From: Akanthomyces muscarius | Lineage: Eukaryota; Ascomycota; Sordariomycetes; Hypocreales; Cordycipitaceae | Reading direction: 5' to 3' | NCBI RefSeq assembly: GCF_028009165.1 | Contig: NC_079244.1 | Span: 930,001-994,000, forward strand | DNA length: 64,000 bases | Part shown: positions 1 to 10,819 of the stretch, in pieces | Layout: every line of letters begins with the position of its first letter | How positions within the stretch are numbered: position 1 is the stretch's first letter | Made by a program: the position numbers and the translations under genes | The notes under the pieces: model-generated | What the model was told of the DNA's origin: nothing | The model's input: the letters and a program-made list of their open reading frames with translations, nothing else | Database searches by the model: none

Positions 1-921
1 CCGGAGAATGGTACGACATTTGTGCTTGACGGGTCGGCACTATGGGCCAGCATATTCCGCGTAATGCTTACGAACTTGTGTGGGGATACATAATATTTGT
101 TTTAAAGACCTCTGTATTCCCTGTAGATTTGCTGCAGATGTTGATTGAGAACATGGCCTCGAAGAGAAGTATCGGACTGGTCGCCATAACTATGTTCTGA
201 TCATCTCCATTCTTGCCATTTCCCTACCTATTTTCGTTGTTATTGTAATTCTTCTCATGATACTTTAATATCATTGTTTCTGTAGTAACTAATCGCTGCC
301 GTCCTATTTTCCCTTTCTGTCGCCACTGTGACGGACAGCCACACCACGGATGTCTGCGGCCAACGGCGCTGTACGGCGCCTGCGACGGATCATGAAAGAC
401 ACTGACTTACACAGAGGACAGCGCTGCACTATGCTCTTCGGTCTAAAACAGGCATTCCCGCTTTTGAGCAATACTCTACTGCATGTTGGCCCGTAAAATT
501 CTCAGCCGAAGGGCTACTGCTCAGGACAGGAGGAGTTGTGGCTTGTCTCAGCTCAGCTAGCAGCAAGTTGGCCACGAGCTCTAATCGTCTGACGGCCAAG
601 CAGGCTCATATATAATCATGTGTTGACGTGAGTGGCGCGAGTGGTCCGTCGATTGCCTTGCGATGCCGAAGTCAGCGGGCCAGGTCCTGCTACTTCCTTG
701 CGACGGTTTGCCGGTGAGTGATTTTCACCAGCTGCATGCAGTCTCAGTCGGCCCAATCGTTTTCTTTTTTGCGGAGCAGCTGAACCGTCGGAGAAATTCG
801 CAGCAGGATATGCTCACAGCTATAACGTCGCGAATAGCATCTCCTCGTCGCAAGGACACCCGCTCTCTAGATTTGAGTCACATTGGATGCAGCGCTGAAT
901 ATCTTTTTTTTCACACCAACA
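1..921. other. Non-coding left flank with TATA-like box
   Basis: No supported gene. A TATA-like box (TATATAAT, 609-616) lies about 300 bp before the methyltransferase ATG at 922 and is the best promoter candidate for it. A 96-codon ORF at 663-953 overlaps the start of that gene in another frame, matches no family I know, and is probably leader sequence. Confidence 0.5.
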
Positions 922-2257
922 ATGGCCAAATTCATTCATGGTTACAACCTTGAGGTTGATCCTGTCGTCGGCTCTATCAGCGATGATATCTTTGTCAAAT
1001 TCTCAGCGTAAGCCCAAAGAAATCGTGCCGAGGCTCAGGTCCGCTTACAGAACCGCAACAGAGTGAAGCCCAACATTGCGCAAGAGTCCATTTTGGAAGA
1101 AAATGGACGAACTTATGCAGGATACAAAAAGAACGGTTAGCTCTACATATTCCTTGCTCGAACTGTTCTCTCTGCTGTTATTGTATCAAGAAGCTAACCA
1201 AGTCCGAAAAGCATACTTCCTGCCAAACGATGCTGTGAGTGTACACCTTTACCGAGGCCAAACTACCCGGACTGACCATATGCAGGAAGAACAAGCTCGC
1301 CTCGGTCCGTCAGATGGTGTATAATGTGATTATTTTGTTTCACCACTGACTGTTTGTTCAAGACTTCCAGCACGAATTGTACCTCGAGGTTACTGGCGGC
1401 CAGCTTGGAATTGCCCCCGTTAAATCGCCCCAGCACTGTCTCGACGCCGCCACCGGCACCGGCATATGGGCGATTCAATACGGTACGCACCGTCAAAATG
1501 CCTTTGCTAAGCTCGCCTCATCGCACGTGAATGCTAATGGAAGTCTGTGAAAGCACAAAAGAATCCGGATTGCCAAGTGGTTGGCACCGACCTCAGCCTG
1601 ATCCAAGGCGGGCAGGTGACCCCAAACTGCCGCTTTGTTCAACAGGACCTAGAAAATGAGGACTGGATATTCGAACATCAGTTCGATCACATCCATTTTC
1701 GATATGTAGTTGCTTGTTTTGACGATACGCCAGCCGTCATAAAGAAAGCGTACGACTGCTTGAAGCCGGGAGGATGGATCGAGTTTTACGACGTTCTGCC
1801 CATCGTCGTCCCGCTAGACGACAATGTCCGTGGCACTGCTGTAGAGCAGTGGTATAACTTAATTCTCCAAGGTGCTCTTACTGCTGGTAGAGATATGTCA
1901 AGGCCCGAAAGGTACGCGAGGTGGTGTGAGGACACTGGTTTTGTCAATGTGACCGAAAGACGGTTCCCCTTTCCCAGCAACGGCCTCTGGCCGAAAGATG
2001 CCACCATGAAGAAGATTGGAAAATACTTTATGAAGATCCAAATAGGCTTGGTAGGCAGTTTGAACAAGTTTGTTCGTTTGGCTGGTCTATCTGTCGAGGA
2101 GGCGGCTAGCCTCGAGGCGCGAGCCAAGGAGGACCTGCGCGATCCCAAGATTCACTACTACGTGAACATGTAAGTGCAGCGCCGCCAGGCTCTTCTGACT
2201 AGATGTTAACAAGCGCGCAGCTGCATGATCTACGCCCAAAAGTCGCTCAATGCGTAA
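922..2257 (+). CDS. LaeA-like SAM-dependent methyltransferase, 7 exons
   Basis: Model: 922-1007, 1062-1135, 1212-1234, 1286-1304, 1363-1482, 1554-2169, 2221-2257 (324 aa, in frame throughout). Residues 43-60 carry the family signature ENGRTYAGYKKN...YFLPND. SAM motif I is LDAATGTGIWAIQYA (about 94-108), followed by VVGTDLS and the later KPGGWIEFYD strand. This is the TAM/LaeA-like class, usually soluble or nuclear enzymes tied to secondary metabolism or development; the substrate cannot be told from sequence. The ATG sits in a good context (caacaATGgcc). The first intron (1008-1061) was chosen because it is the only one that joins this ATG in phase and removes an in-frame TAA. The donor at 1305 (GTCCGT) is weak but gives the family-like join EEQARLDFQHE. 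No biosynthetic genes are adjacent, so it looks like an orphan paralogue. Confidence 0.87.
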
Positions 2258-2562
2258 CTTGAGAGCTTGTGGATAGGCCTAGAATGCCGGCGTAAAGGAC
2301 CTGAGCCGAATCGGTAACCATAGTCAACTCTTGCGAATAGGTAGAGGCTTTACCACAGGAAGTACACTCATAACCTGAGCAGTAGTGAGATTACATTACT
2401 GAACTTGGCTCTATCAGGATCCTTATTCTCTGGCAAGTTTTGAATTTTTATGCCCTGACTTGCATGTGCTTGCCTGCGTGACAGTAGCGAGCTCCATCTT
2501 CTGCTTCCGTTCTTTCTTCGAGCTCTCAAAGATCAGGACCTTGGCTTGTTTGTGATGGTAAA

Positions 2563-2867
2563 ATGACGGCCATTATCCAGGAGCTACTGAAAGTCCTGGA
2601 GGCTTGGGATGCCGCGGCTGAGGAAGCAATTGCTGACTTGCAAGATCGACTCTCTACAACCCGATCACTAAATACTAGATTTTACCAGAAACTGTCTTTG
2701 GGAGCTAATTTATTTTGTAGGAGATTCCAAATAGTCCTGTATGAACTAATGACTCTCTGCTTGCAGTCTCTGCGTCACCGGTGAAGCTGTGCGTGGTCGG
2801 TCTTCTTCCACGCATGTCGTCCGTTTCGAACTGGCAAAATCATTTTTGTTCCACAACACTGCTCTAA
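2563..2867 (+). CDS. Possible small helical protein, unrecognised
   Basis: An ATG in good context (aaaATGac) opens a reading frame whose first 37 residues form a strongly amphipathic acidic helix (MTAIIQELLKVLEAWDAAAE and onward). A canonical 50-nt intron can be drawn at 2717-2766 (GTAGGA donor, CTAAT branch-like site, TTGCAG), giving an 84-residue protein that ends at 2867; unspliced, the frame ends at 2784. The part after the intron does not look convincingly protein-like, and I know no family match. It lies 300 bp after the methyltransferase and 330 bp before another small helical protein on the same strand. It could be a real orphan gene or a chance ORF. Confidence 0.28.
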
Positions 2868-3193
2868 CGAATAAATAGATGGGGCTTACTCTTTGATATA
2901 GCCAAAAGCCACGGGTACGTTTACCAGCTCACACGTATCAATTGGACCTGGACAGGACCACGCGTTTGCTCTGAGGGGTAGTGAAACGAGCAGCTTTTTA
3001 CCACCCATATTTCTTTTCTCCTGCTCTCACATCCTCTCCTCTATTTAATCCCTTGCTCTTCAACCCCACATGTAAGAAGTTTTGCATTCCACACTTCCCT
3101 CTTCATTGCCTCGTTCTGTCACTCTCTGCAACCAGGGCGGTTGCATAGTGCGTATTCTACCAGGCACAGCCACTTCTTCTTTCATCTCTCGTC

Positions 3194-3838
3194 ATGCCTT
3201 TCTTTTCGCTGTTAATGGCCTCTGTATCGAGCTGCGCTTCCATCATCAACATATTCTGGAAACTAATGTTGATGGTTTTAGGCGGTATTGGAAGCGGGCT
3301 TCTTCGTGTCATCGCTCGGTTTCGACGGCACTCGCGCCATGCAGCCCAGCGGGAGCAGGACACGGCTATAATACTCACAACCCTGGTGAGTCTGCAGAAG
3401 AGGCTGGAGGCTCACGAAGATTCCCTGGGTAGACAGCATAGCGAACTCACGAGATGGCAGCATGACCTTGACCAAAAGCACAACGACCTCAACAGAAAGC
3501 AAAACGGCCTCGATAAAAAGCACCACGCGCTTGACGAAAAGCACCGAGAGCTTTTTTGTCAGCATCGCCTTCTCCGAACACAGTATAAAGATCAGCAGGA
3601 TTGGAATGGCACGGCCGGGTCCGACATCTCCGAACTGAAAACGTAAGCAGATCAACCGTCCATTCTCTCTTTCTTCTCCAGGTATAAGGCCGCCCTGCTA
3701 ACCCGACTTTACAGGCTCGTCCGTGCGATCAACCAACACCTTCGCTCTATGGTTGAAGACCGTCCCGTGGCTTGGGGGACTCAGATTCAAAACACCCGAT
3801 GGGCCAGGTGGGATGCCTCCTCGATGAGGCCTCGATGA
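3194..3838 (+). CDS. Small coiled-coil protein with heptad repeats
   Basis: Two exons, 3194-3642 and 3715-3838 (72-nt intron, GTAAGC...TTTACAG), 190 aa. Residues 1-40 are hydrophobic (MPFFSLLMASVSSCASIINI, then a second apolar stretch), so the N-terminus is probably a membrane anchor or signal. A basic patch (RFRRHSRH, 42-49) follows. Residues 81-136 are eight consecutive seven-residue units of the form xHxxLxx, such as KHNDLNR, KHHALDE and KHRELFC, predicting a rigid coiled coil. The tail (about 150-190) is Trp/Arg-rich. I recognise no family. Correct splice signals and a continuing frame support a real gene. The leader is CT-rich with a TATTTAAT-like box near 3041-3050. It may be lineage-specific. 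Confidence 0.65.
3434..3601 (+). repeat. Eight degenerate 21-bp coding repeats
   Basis: Within the coiled-coil gene, eight tandem 21-bp units encode seven-residue repeats with His at position 2 and Leu at position 5 in most units. They diverge at the DNA level but are exactly in register, which suggests unequal-crossover expansion followed by drift. Confidence 0.75.
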
Positions 3839-4507
3839 TGTCTTTTATACGAAGATTGGCGCGAGCGAGCAAGCCTGCGAAGGCAAGAGAGGCTGCATCG
3901 TCAATGACCGGCTATTCTTCCCGCCCTTAGCCATGAAACGCCTAGAACATACAAATAGTCTCAGGCGTATAGATGAATTACGCCAACTGCAGACTTAGGC
4001 AAAAAGTTATTCTTTTACTTTTATTGTCTTTCTCGTTTGCCTGTTTTTACTTTTCTTTTCTTTTTTTTTCTTACTTCTCTTATTTTATTGACTTCTTCCT
4101 TGTGTCTTTTAGCCACGTCCACCATTCGTTTGATGCAACGGAATACGGACATTTTGATCGATCATGTACGACCATGTTTAGCAAGTTCATCACTCAAGGG
4201 GGGAATCAGGAAATTCGGTCAACAAGATTGCACATGTTGATACATTGCTCTCGCTTCGAACGAGAGCAGAGATTACCTACAATACAAACATTAAGCTACG
4301 CAAAAAATGTCCAGCCGTTGAAATAAAAAGACAAGAATCGTAACAAGCAAACAGGTAAAAAGAAACACGTTGCGGCTTCACGCAACGGGCGGTATCATCG
4401 TCCCCACTTTCATCCGTGTAAACCATTCCCGAGACTCGTGCGGAAACGATGTATGCGTTTTCCCATGGTCTCGCCGTCGTCTCGTTGGAGAGGTGTCGTG
4501 TCGTCGT
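3839..4507. other. Convergent intergenic region, T-rich
   Basis: Lies between the 3' ends of the coiled-coil gene (+) and the acyl-CoA synthetase (-). It holds a strongly T-rich stretch (about 4012-4095) and AATAAA-like AT-rich sequence near 4320, consistent with 3' UTRs. No gene seen. Confidence 0.6.
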
Positions 4508-6704
4508 TTAGATCTTCTTGAGGCACTCGATAATTTCCTTGTCGTAGCGCTCGCGGATAGCCTTGCGGTTGAGCTTCTGGGTAGCAGTGACAAGACCCTG
4601 AGAAAGTCAGTTTTAGTGTTTGAGTGCAAAATACCAGCTCTCGGGAGAAACTTACAGTGGGGGGCAGCCATTCTTCCTCGGTAATGACAACGCCAGCAAC
4701 AATCTCCATGCCGCTAAGACCACCGCGGCGACCGGTAGCCTGGAGATCCTTGAGCACAAGGGAGTTGATCTTGGGGTCGTTGTGCATGTGGTGCTCGTCG
4801 ATGCCAAGGTCCTTGGCCTTTTGGGCGAGGACAGGGGCGTTGGCCATGATAACGGCAATGGGGCGGGTCTTCTCGGGGTCGGCGTGGATCATGATGTTGG
4901 CGACGGTCTGAGTGCCGCGGTAGACGGACTCGACCTTCTCGAGGGCAATGTATTCACCACCAGCCATCTTGACGAGGTTCTTGACACGGTCGATGACCTT
5001 GAGATGGCCGTTCTCATCAAACTCACCAATATCACCGCTCTTAAACCAGCCGTCTTCGGTAATGGCCTTAGCAGTCTCCTCTGGGTTGTTGAAGTACTCC
5101 TTCATAACGGGGAGACCACGCATCCAGATCTCGCCCTGGGGAACCTTGGCGTCGGCGTCGTAGCCAATTTCGGGGATGGAAACGAGCTTGACCTCGATGG
5201 ACGCGGGAATGGGACCGATGGCAAACGGCGAGTACTCGAGAGGGCAGCCGAGAGCGCCGTTGGCACAGGTCTCGGTGAGACCGTAGCCGACAAGCATAGG
5301 GCCGAGAATGAGGGAAAGGAAGTGCTTGGTGCCCTCGGAGATGCCGCTAGCACCGTTCATGGTGAAACGGAGACGGCCACCAGTGAGAGTGCGAACCTTG
5401 GAAAAGACAATGCTGTCAAAGATGCTAGCAAATGGCAGCTTATTTCTGGTCATGAAGGTCTTGTAGTTGAAGGCACCCCAGAAGAGGCTCTGCTGGATAG
5501 AGCTGGCGCCCTCGAGCTTGGCCATGACGCCCTTCTTGACAGTCTCCCAAACCTGGGGGACACCGACCATGACGGTAGGTCTGAGCTCGCGCATGTCACC
5601 AGCGCAGTTCTTGACAGAGGTGTCAGAGAGTGTGCGGGGGTTGCCGTAGCCAACGGTTCCACCAATGAACATGAGCAGGTTCTCGAGGGCCATTTCGAAG
5701 ATGTGGGCGAGGGGGAGGTAGGCGAGAACAACTTCTTTGTCGCTAACGCATTCGTCGACGCAGGTGAGGAGACCAGTGACTAGGAGAGGACAGGGTTAGA
5801 TAGCGGACGGAAGAGGAGGGGGTAGAGGCGCAAACTTACTGCCAGAGACGAGAGACTCGTGGGTGATGCAGGCACCCTTGGGAAGGCCAGTAGATCCGGA
5901 GGTATACATGATGCAGAAGAGGTCCTTGTCCTTCGCGGGGTTGGGCTCGACCATGTTGTTCTTGCCGGCCTCGCGAAGCTCCTCGAAGGTGACGACAGTG
6001 AGCTCAGGGTGGTCGGACCTGAATTTCTCGACCTCGCCGCCTTCGGCGAAGATGGACTCCTCGTTGATGATGACGAGCTTGACCTTGGAGTCCTTGATGG
6101 GCTTGGAGGCAGTCTTGAGCAGGTGAGGGTCGACAAACATGGCCTTGGCATCGGTCTGGAGGAGCGAGTGGGCAACGCCGCTCTCGCCTAGGGTGTCGTA
6201 GGCGGTGACGATGGAGATGGACTGCGAAGCGCAAGCATGGGCAATGGAGGACCAGCAGGCGCTGGTGGTAGCAAAGAGGTGCAGCTTGTCCTCTGAGCCG
6301 AGGCCGTGGTGACGCAGGCCAGAGGCAACCTCGAGGACGAGCTCCTCGTACTGCTTGTAGTTCATGAAGGAGAATGGGGAGAGCTCAAAGAACTGCCACT
6401 CCTTGTCGACCTCGCGGACCTCGCCATCGACATTTTTCTTGACCTTTTTGGTTTCCTTGTGAAGCTTGACGAGCTTGCGGGTGCCGACAGCGTTGTTGTT
6501 GGGGTAGACGCGGGCGCTGCGACGAACAATATCGAAGACTGTGTGGACGTCCTTGGCCGGACGGTTGAGAAGGCCGTTCTTTGCACGCGGGTGACGGCGG
6601 GGGATGGTCTCGCCGGGGACCTTTTCGACGCCAGGAGCCTGGACGGTGAAAGGAGGGCGATGGACCTGGGTCAGGGGCATGATGCCCGAAGTGTAGTCCG
6701 TCAT
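4508..6704 (-). CDS. Long-chain fatty acid--CoA ligase (FAA1/FAA4 type)
   Basis: Exons (minus): 6704-5840, 5779-4656, 4597-4508; introns of 60 and 58 nt; 692 aa, the usual length of fungal Faa1/Faa4 enzymes. It activates long-chain fatty acids with ATP and CoA for lipid synthesis, beta-oxidation or acylation, usually at lipid droplets or ER. Seen: the AMP-binding P-loop YTSGSTGLPKG (about residues 267-277), YGLTETCANGA (about 454-464), and DGWFKSGDIGEFDENGHLKV with the following DRVKNLVKMAGGEY motif (about 530-570). The C-terminus ends RYDKEIIECLKKI. There is no signal peptide or peroxisomal SKL-type ending. The start is the first ATG, in context atcATGacg after a pyrimidine-rich leader. A paralogue elsewhere is likely, so I give no symbol. 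Confidence 0.97.
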
Positions 6705-9700
6705 GATGGATTGTTGGGGTGCGGTGCAGCCGTCTAGGTGGAGAGCTAGGGAGGGTGCAGGAAGGGACGGAGAGGGACAGCAAGAAGAGAGGCAGAGGAA
6801 AAGGAAGATGGCGATGGAGCCGGCGATGACGCTGATAAAAAGAAATTGGAGAGTCGAGTGGACTGGACAGGACAGGACAGGACTGGACAGGGACGGGGTT
6901 AGGCGAGCCGGCGCGGGATCGAGAGAGGAGCCTTTGGAGCAGCCAGCAACGAGACTTTTGGGAGGACGCGGGTGGAGAGGCTGCGCGAGAAGCCAAGGCA
7001 GGCTGAAGCTAGCGCGGTGGGAGCTGGGCTGGGCTGGGCTGGGCCGGGCTGGGTTGTTGCTGGCGGTGCTGGGTACTGTTACTGGGAAGAGCTCCAGGTT
7101 GCGCCGCGGCGTTGCCCAGCCACGGCCAAGCTGTGGGCAGGCCTTCAGCGCTGTGCTGGGGGAAGCTTAGTGGCTGCGGCGACGTGAAAGTGCCTGTTTG
7201 CCTGTCTGCCAGTCGCAGCCAGAGTGGAATAGTGGACTGGGTCCCCTGTGTGTCTGGGGGAAAAGGGCGCTAGCGTAGCTATGGTGGAGGCGTTGCGGGG
7301 GTGAGCCTTGCAACGAGTGGCCAGTGGCCAGTGGCCAGTGGCCAGGAGCCAGGACGCAGTGCTGTGCTCGAGCAAGTGCGGCTTGCAGAGGGCTTGCAAA
7401 GGGCTTGCAAAGAGCCTTTCAGCCACTGGCTAATTTCTTTACAGCCCCTCCAACGCGACATTGTTCGACGTAGAAGAGCTGCCCACCGCGAGCTCGAAAG
7501 CGGGCAGCGACGTTTTATTTTACCCATGGATGAGATTGATTTCCCAAGCACAGGAGCTAGTTGTCCTGCATCTACATCCCCCGTTTCGTCTCGCCGGCTG
7601 CTCTGGCTGCTCAACTGCCTCGGACTCTCCGGCCAGCCCCAACAAGCCCAGGCTTGACCAGTGACCAGCACTATCACGGCCTACATGCACCTCATCCGGG
7701 ATCTGCGGAGGGGTTCGGCGATAGGTATCATGTAACTCCCCAGTCCGAGGCAACTATCGGCTGGCGGCTCAAGCAATGCATACGTCGTACGTTGCCACCA
7801 TCTGTCTTTCTCGTGGTGATGCGTCTTGCTGCCTGCTATTTACAGTGGGCGAGCTGTCAGGTGAAGCGCTGTAAAAGTACAACGGCAGGTGGCCCTTGCC
7901 CCAACCAAACAGCCCATGTAACCGAGCTTGTCCGTCTTCCCCGCGCCTCACGGCCTCTCGGCTTCAACAAAAAATTCCGCCTCGCAAACTTTCTCCCCGC
8001 ATTGCACTGCCTGCATCATTCACGCGTGACTGCATCGTGGTCATGCTCGTTGCCACATATACATCATAAGATAACCCATCCCACGACGCTCCCACGAGTT
8101 GATGAGTCCACGCAACCAGCTCACAGCAGGGCTCTCCTACCCGCACAGTCAATTTTAGTCCCTGCACCGTCAAAGACAGAAACATATTGGCCGACGTCAG
8201 CTCCACCTCCGCCGCCGCCGGCCAAGCTAGTAGCACAATGGGTTAAATTGTCTGGGCTTGATTACGGTTATCAATGGCTGTCAGGCTCTCTCGTTGCTGA
8301 GTGTTAACATGTGCCGCATTCAGGGCATCCCGAGAGGCTCTATTGCTCCGAGGCGCAAGCCGGCGCTCACGACCATCTTCAAACTCCTGCTCTCGGCCAA
8401 TGCTAAGCGCCCTCGACCGTCGTCCGACATGTTGTGTCCCTGTCCATGTCTAGCAGATTGAGACTAAGTAGACTACTGCAGCTTCTCCGGCGTCATGATC
8501 CTGAACATCGGCCCACGGCCCCAACTGGGCAACGTCCGCGCCGCGCCGCGCCAGACTTGCCATTGCTCAAGCTTGCCCTTCCTTCTAAATTATGCCCAGC
8601 TAGTTATCACCAATGGTCCTATACATGCGTATTGCCCCGAATACGCCACATTTTCCTATGCCAAGCTGTCCAGAACCCTCACAGCGACTGCTCTACTGTA
8701 CCAGAGGATGCGTTCTGCCAACATATCCACCATTCGACCTATACTTAGTCTGTGCCACGCGCCGTCACAATAGCCAATACCACGAACAGGTGGCGCATAA
8801 CCTCGCCTTCGTACGGGCGGCTCGATCCTGCCGGCCTACACTCTGCCCAATTATACCCAGATGTTCCCTTCAATGGTAGGTGTAGTTCAAGGACTGTGGC
8901 GCGCCGCTAAAGAAAAGTGTATGCAGCTGCGACCTGCCAAATGGCACTATTTACAGCCCGCATGGTTCACTGCATCCAATACCACGGCCACAAAATTACC
9001 AAGCTGCAGTTCGTTCACTATTACGGATAGCGTGGCTGGTCTTCAAGACAATTCCTGTTGATGCGCTTTGGCTCATGGGATGATCGAATCCACCAGACAC
9101 CACCACCCTGAAGGCTTGTACCCTCTGGCCAATGGCTGTTGGCACAAAGTCATTCCCCAGATTTAAACACAGGTCTCTCATTCGTCCTGGCAGCCTCCGC
9201 ACCGTTGTCCGAGATCAGACCAAGCTGGAAGCAACGGCCAGTCATATGACCATCCAGCACGAATCTCCCCTTACCCTGCTCTCCAGGGGCCCTGCAGCCA
9301 AAAGTTTCTGCACAAAACTAGCAAGCCAAAATCTTCGTTTGTCAGTGCTGGCATTGGTGCTCTCATTCCGCTGTGGCTTGCGAGGTTCTTCTGGTGTTGG
9401 CTCTCTGCTCGTGTCTTTCACATGCCGCCGGTTATCGTCTATCGGCTGCTTCGATCCGCACCAACCAGCCCACACACGCAATAACAATACATATGTGCTC
9501 TCTGCAGTACAGGGCTTGTGCATATAGCCGTCCGAACCCGCGGTTTCATGAGCTACAGTCTCCATCGTATATGAACCCATTGCGGGCTTTTCGAGATCTC
9601 TCCTGTCCACCCTCGTCGCAATGAGGGTCCAAATCCATCTCCTGCAGCCGACGAGGTGGATCGCGACGCCAGGGCCGGCCACGCCGTTCTAGCCTCGACA

Positions 9701-10819
9701 GGGATTCAGTGACGAAAAATAGAACACTAGTTCATGTTGTCAGATCGTTTTGGATATTCTTCCGGCGAGGTCAAATTTTCCTTATCCACCTTGTGCGTCG
9801 CCGAGGCTCACGAGGGTCCATCTCTACATCACATTCCAGCTTTTTCCTCGGCGCTACATGCACAGTGTCCCCGGTCTGGCCGACGGCGTTTTCGAGATAG
9901 GGGCTTCCTGTCCCTATGCCGAGTCGAACCACCGCCGGTCAGCCGTCCAAGATCAAATGCGCGCTCGCAATTATACGAGCACTGCTTCGGAGACCGGCAT
10001 GCTGTTCTCAGGCCCGCTCCACCAGATAGGCTCCCAAGGCTTATCCGCCTCGCTCACGGAGTGGCCCGTCTTAGCCATTGTGCCCCAGTCAGATGCCAAT
10101 CTGCTCAAGCATGCAAGCTGGTAACGGCCCTGCAGTGTGGATATTGCAGGTGTAACCTTTCGGCCGAGACGCCCAGCTTGCTCCCTGCTATTTACAAAGT
10201 TACTCTTGAATTCAACTGCTATGTCTGTCCCTTGAACTCGACGCCAGGTTCCACGGATTTGTATTGGGAAATATTTACGGAGTATCTGAATCGCCATATA
10301 GCTCACACGTATACGTATACTCCTCCCGGTACTTTACCGTACCCCTCGTATTGGTAAGTCAAGGATGAGTACTCTATCTGATAAATAGAAGCAGGGATCA
10401 TAATATGGCGTTGCTTCTAAGCGAGGCCGCTGCTGCTGTTGGTGTGGTATCTCAAGTGGGAAAGCAACCGTGCCGTCGTCATAGCGCTTGAGCTGGACTG
10501 CAGAGCCAACCACCTTTACGAGACGAGTTTCACGACATTTTAGTTACATACCCAAGCTCTCAGATAGCCTGGCATGTTTATCGTTACCATTTTTGCGTTG
10601 TTTGGTCGATGATAGCTATGCGCGCTGGTTTGGGCTAGCATCACAATCCGCTACCCTATACCATGACTTTCCCGTCAACGCTTGACGATTTGTATCTGTG
10701 CGCACTTGCCGGAACAAACCCAGATTGGAACAAGATTTTTGAAAGACTCTATTTCTCATCGATATCACAAATGGTCGAGGCTGTCAAGTCCCACTTTGTT
10801 CAATCGGCCACGCCCAATT
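6705..10819. other. 4.1-kb region without a recognisable gene
   Basis: It separates the acyl-CoA synthetase start from the alpha-galactosidase stop. The first 700 bp are GC-rich with several minisatellites and probably contain the acyl-CoA synthetase promoter and 5' UTR. ORFs of 248 codons (7561-8307, +) and 207 codons (9734-10357, +) exist but have no family features, no consistent splice structure and unbiased composition, so I do not call them. Confidence 0.6.
6861..7413. repeat. Four short minisatellites upstream of acyl-CoA synthetase
   Basis: Four separate tandem tracts: GACAG/GACTG pentamers (6861-6892), GCTGG pentamers (7023-7053), four exact copies of GTGGCCA (7317-7344), and three copies of an 11-bp GCTTGCAAAGG-like unit (7381-7413). 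All lie within about 710 bp of the start codon at 6704. Confidence 0.85.

Noticed and set aside
4620..5783. 387-codon ORF on + antisense to the acyl-CoA synthetase
   Set aside because: It mirrors exon 2 of a confidently identified gene in a GC-biased region; its Val/Gly/Glu-rich translation is the usual antisense shadow.
7561..8307. 248-codon ORF on + between acyl-CoA synthetase and GH36
   Set aside because: No recognisable motif and a chance proline run; looks like non-coding DNA.
9915..9935. Minus-strand B-box-like GGTTCGACTC
   Set aside because: The T-arm stem does not pair and no cloverleaf could be drawn.
9734..10357. 207-codon ORF on +
   Set aside because: Overlaps another ORF in a second frame and one on the opposite strand, with no coding evidence for any of them.
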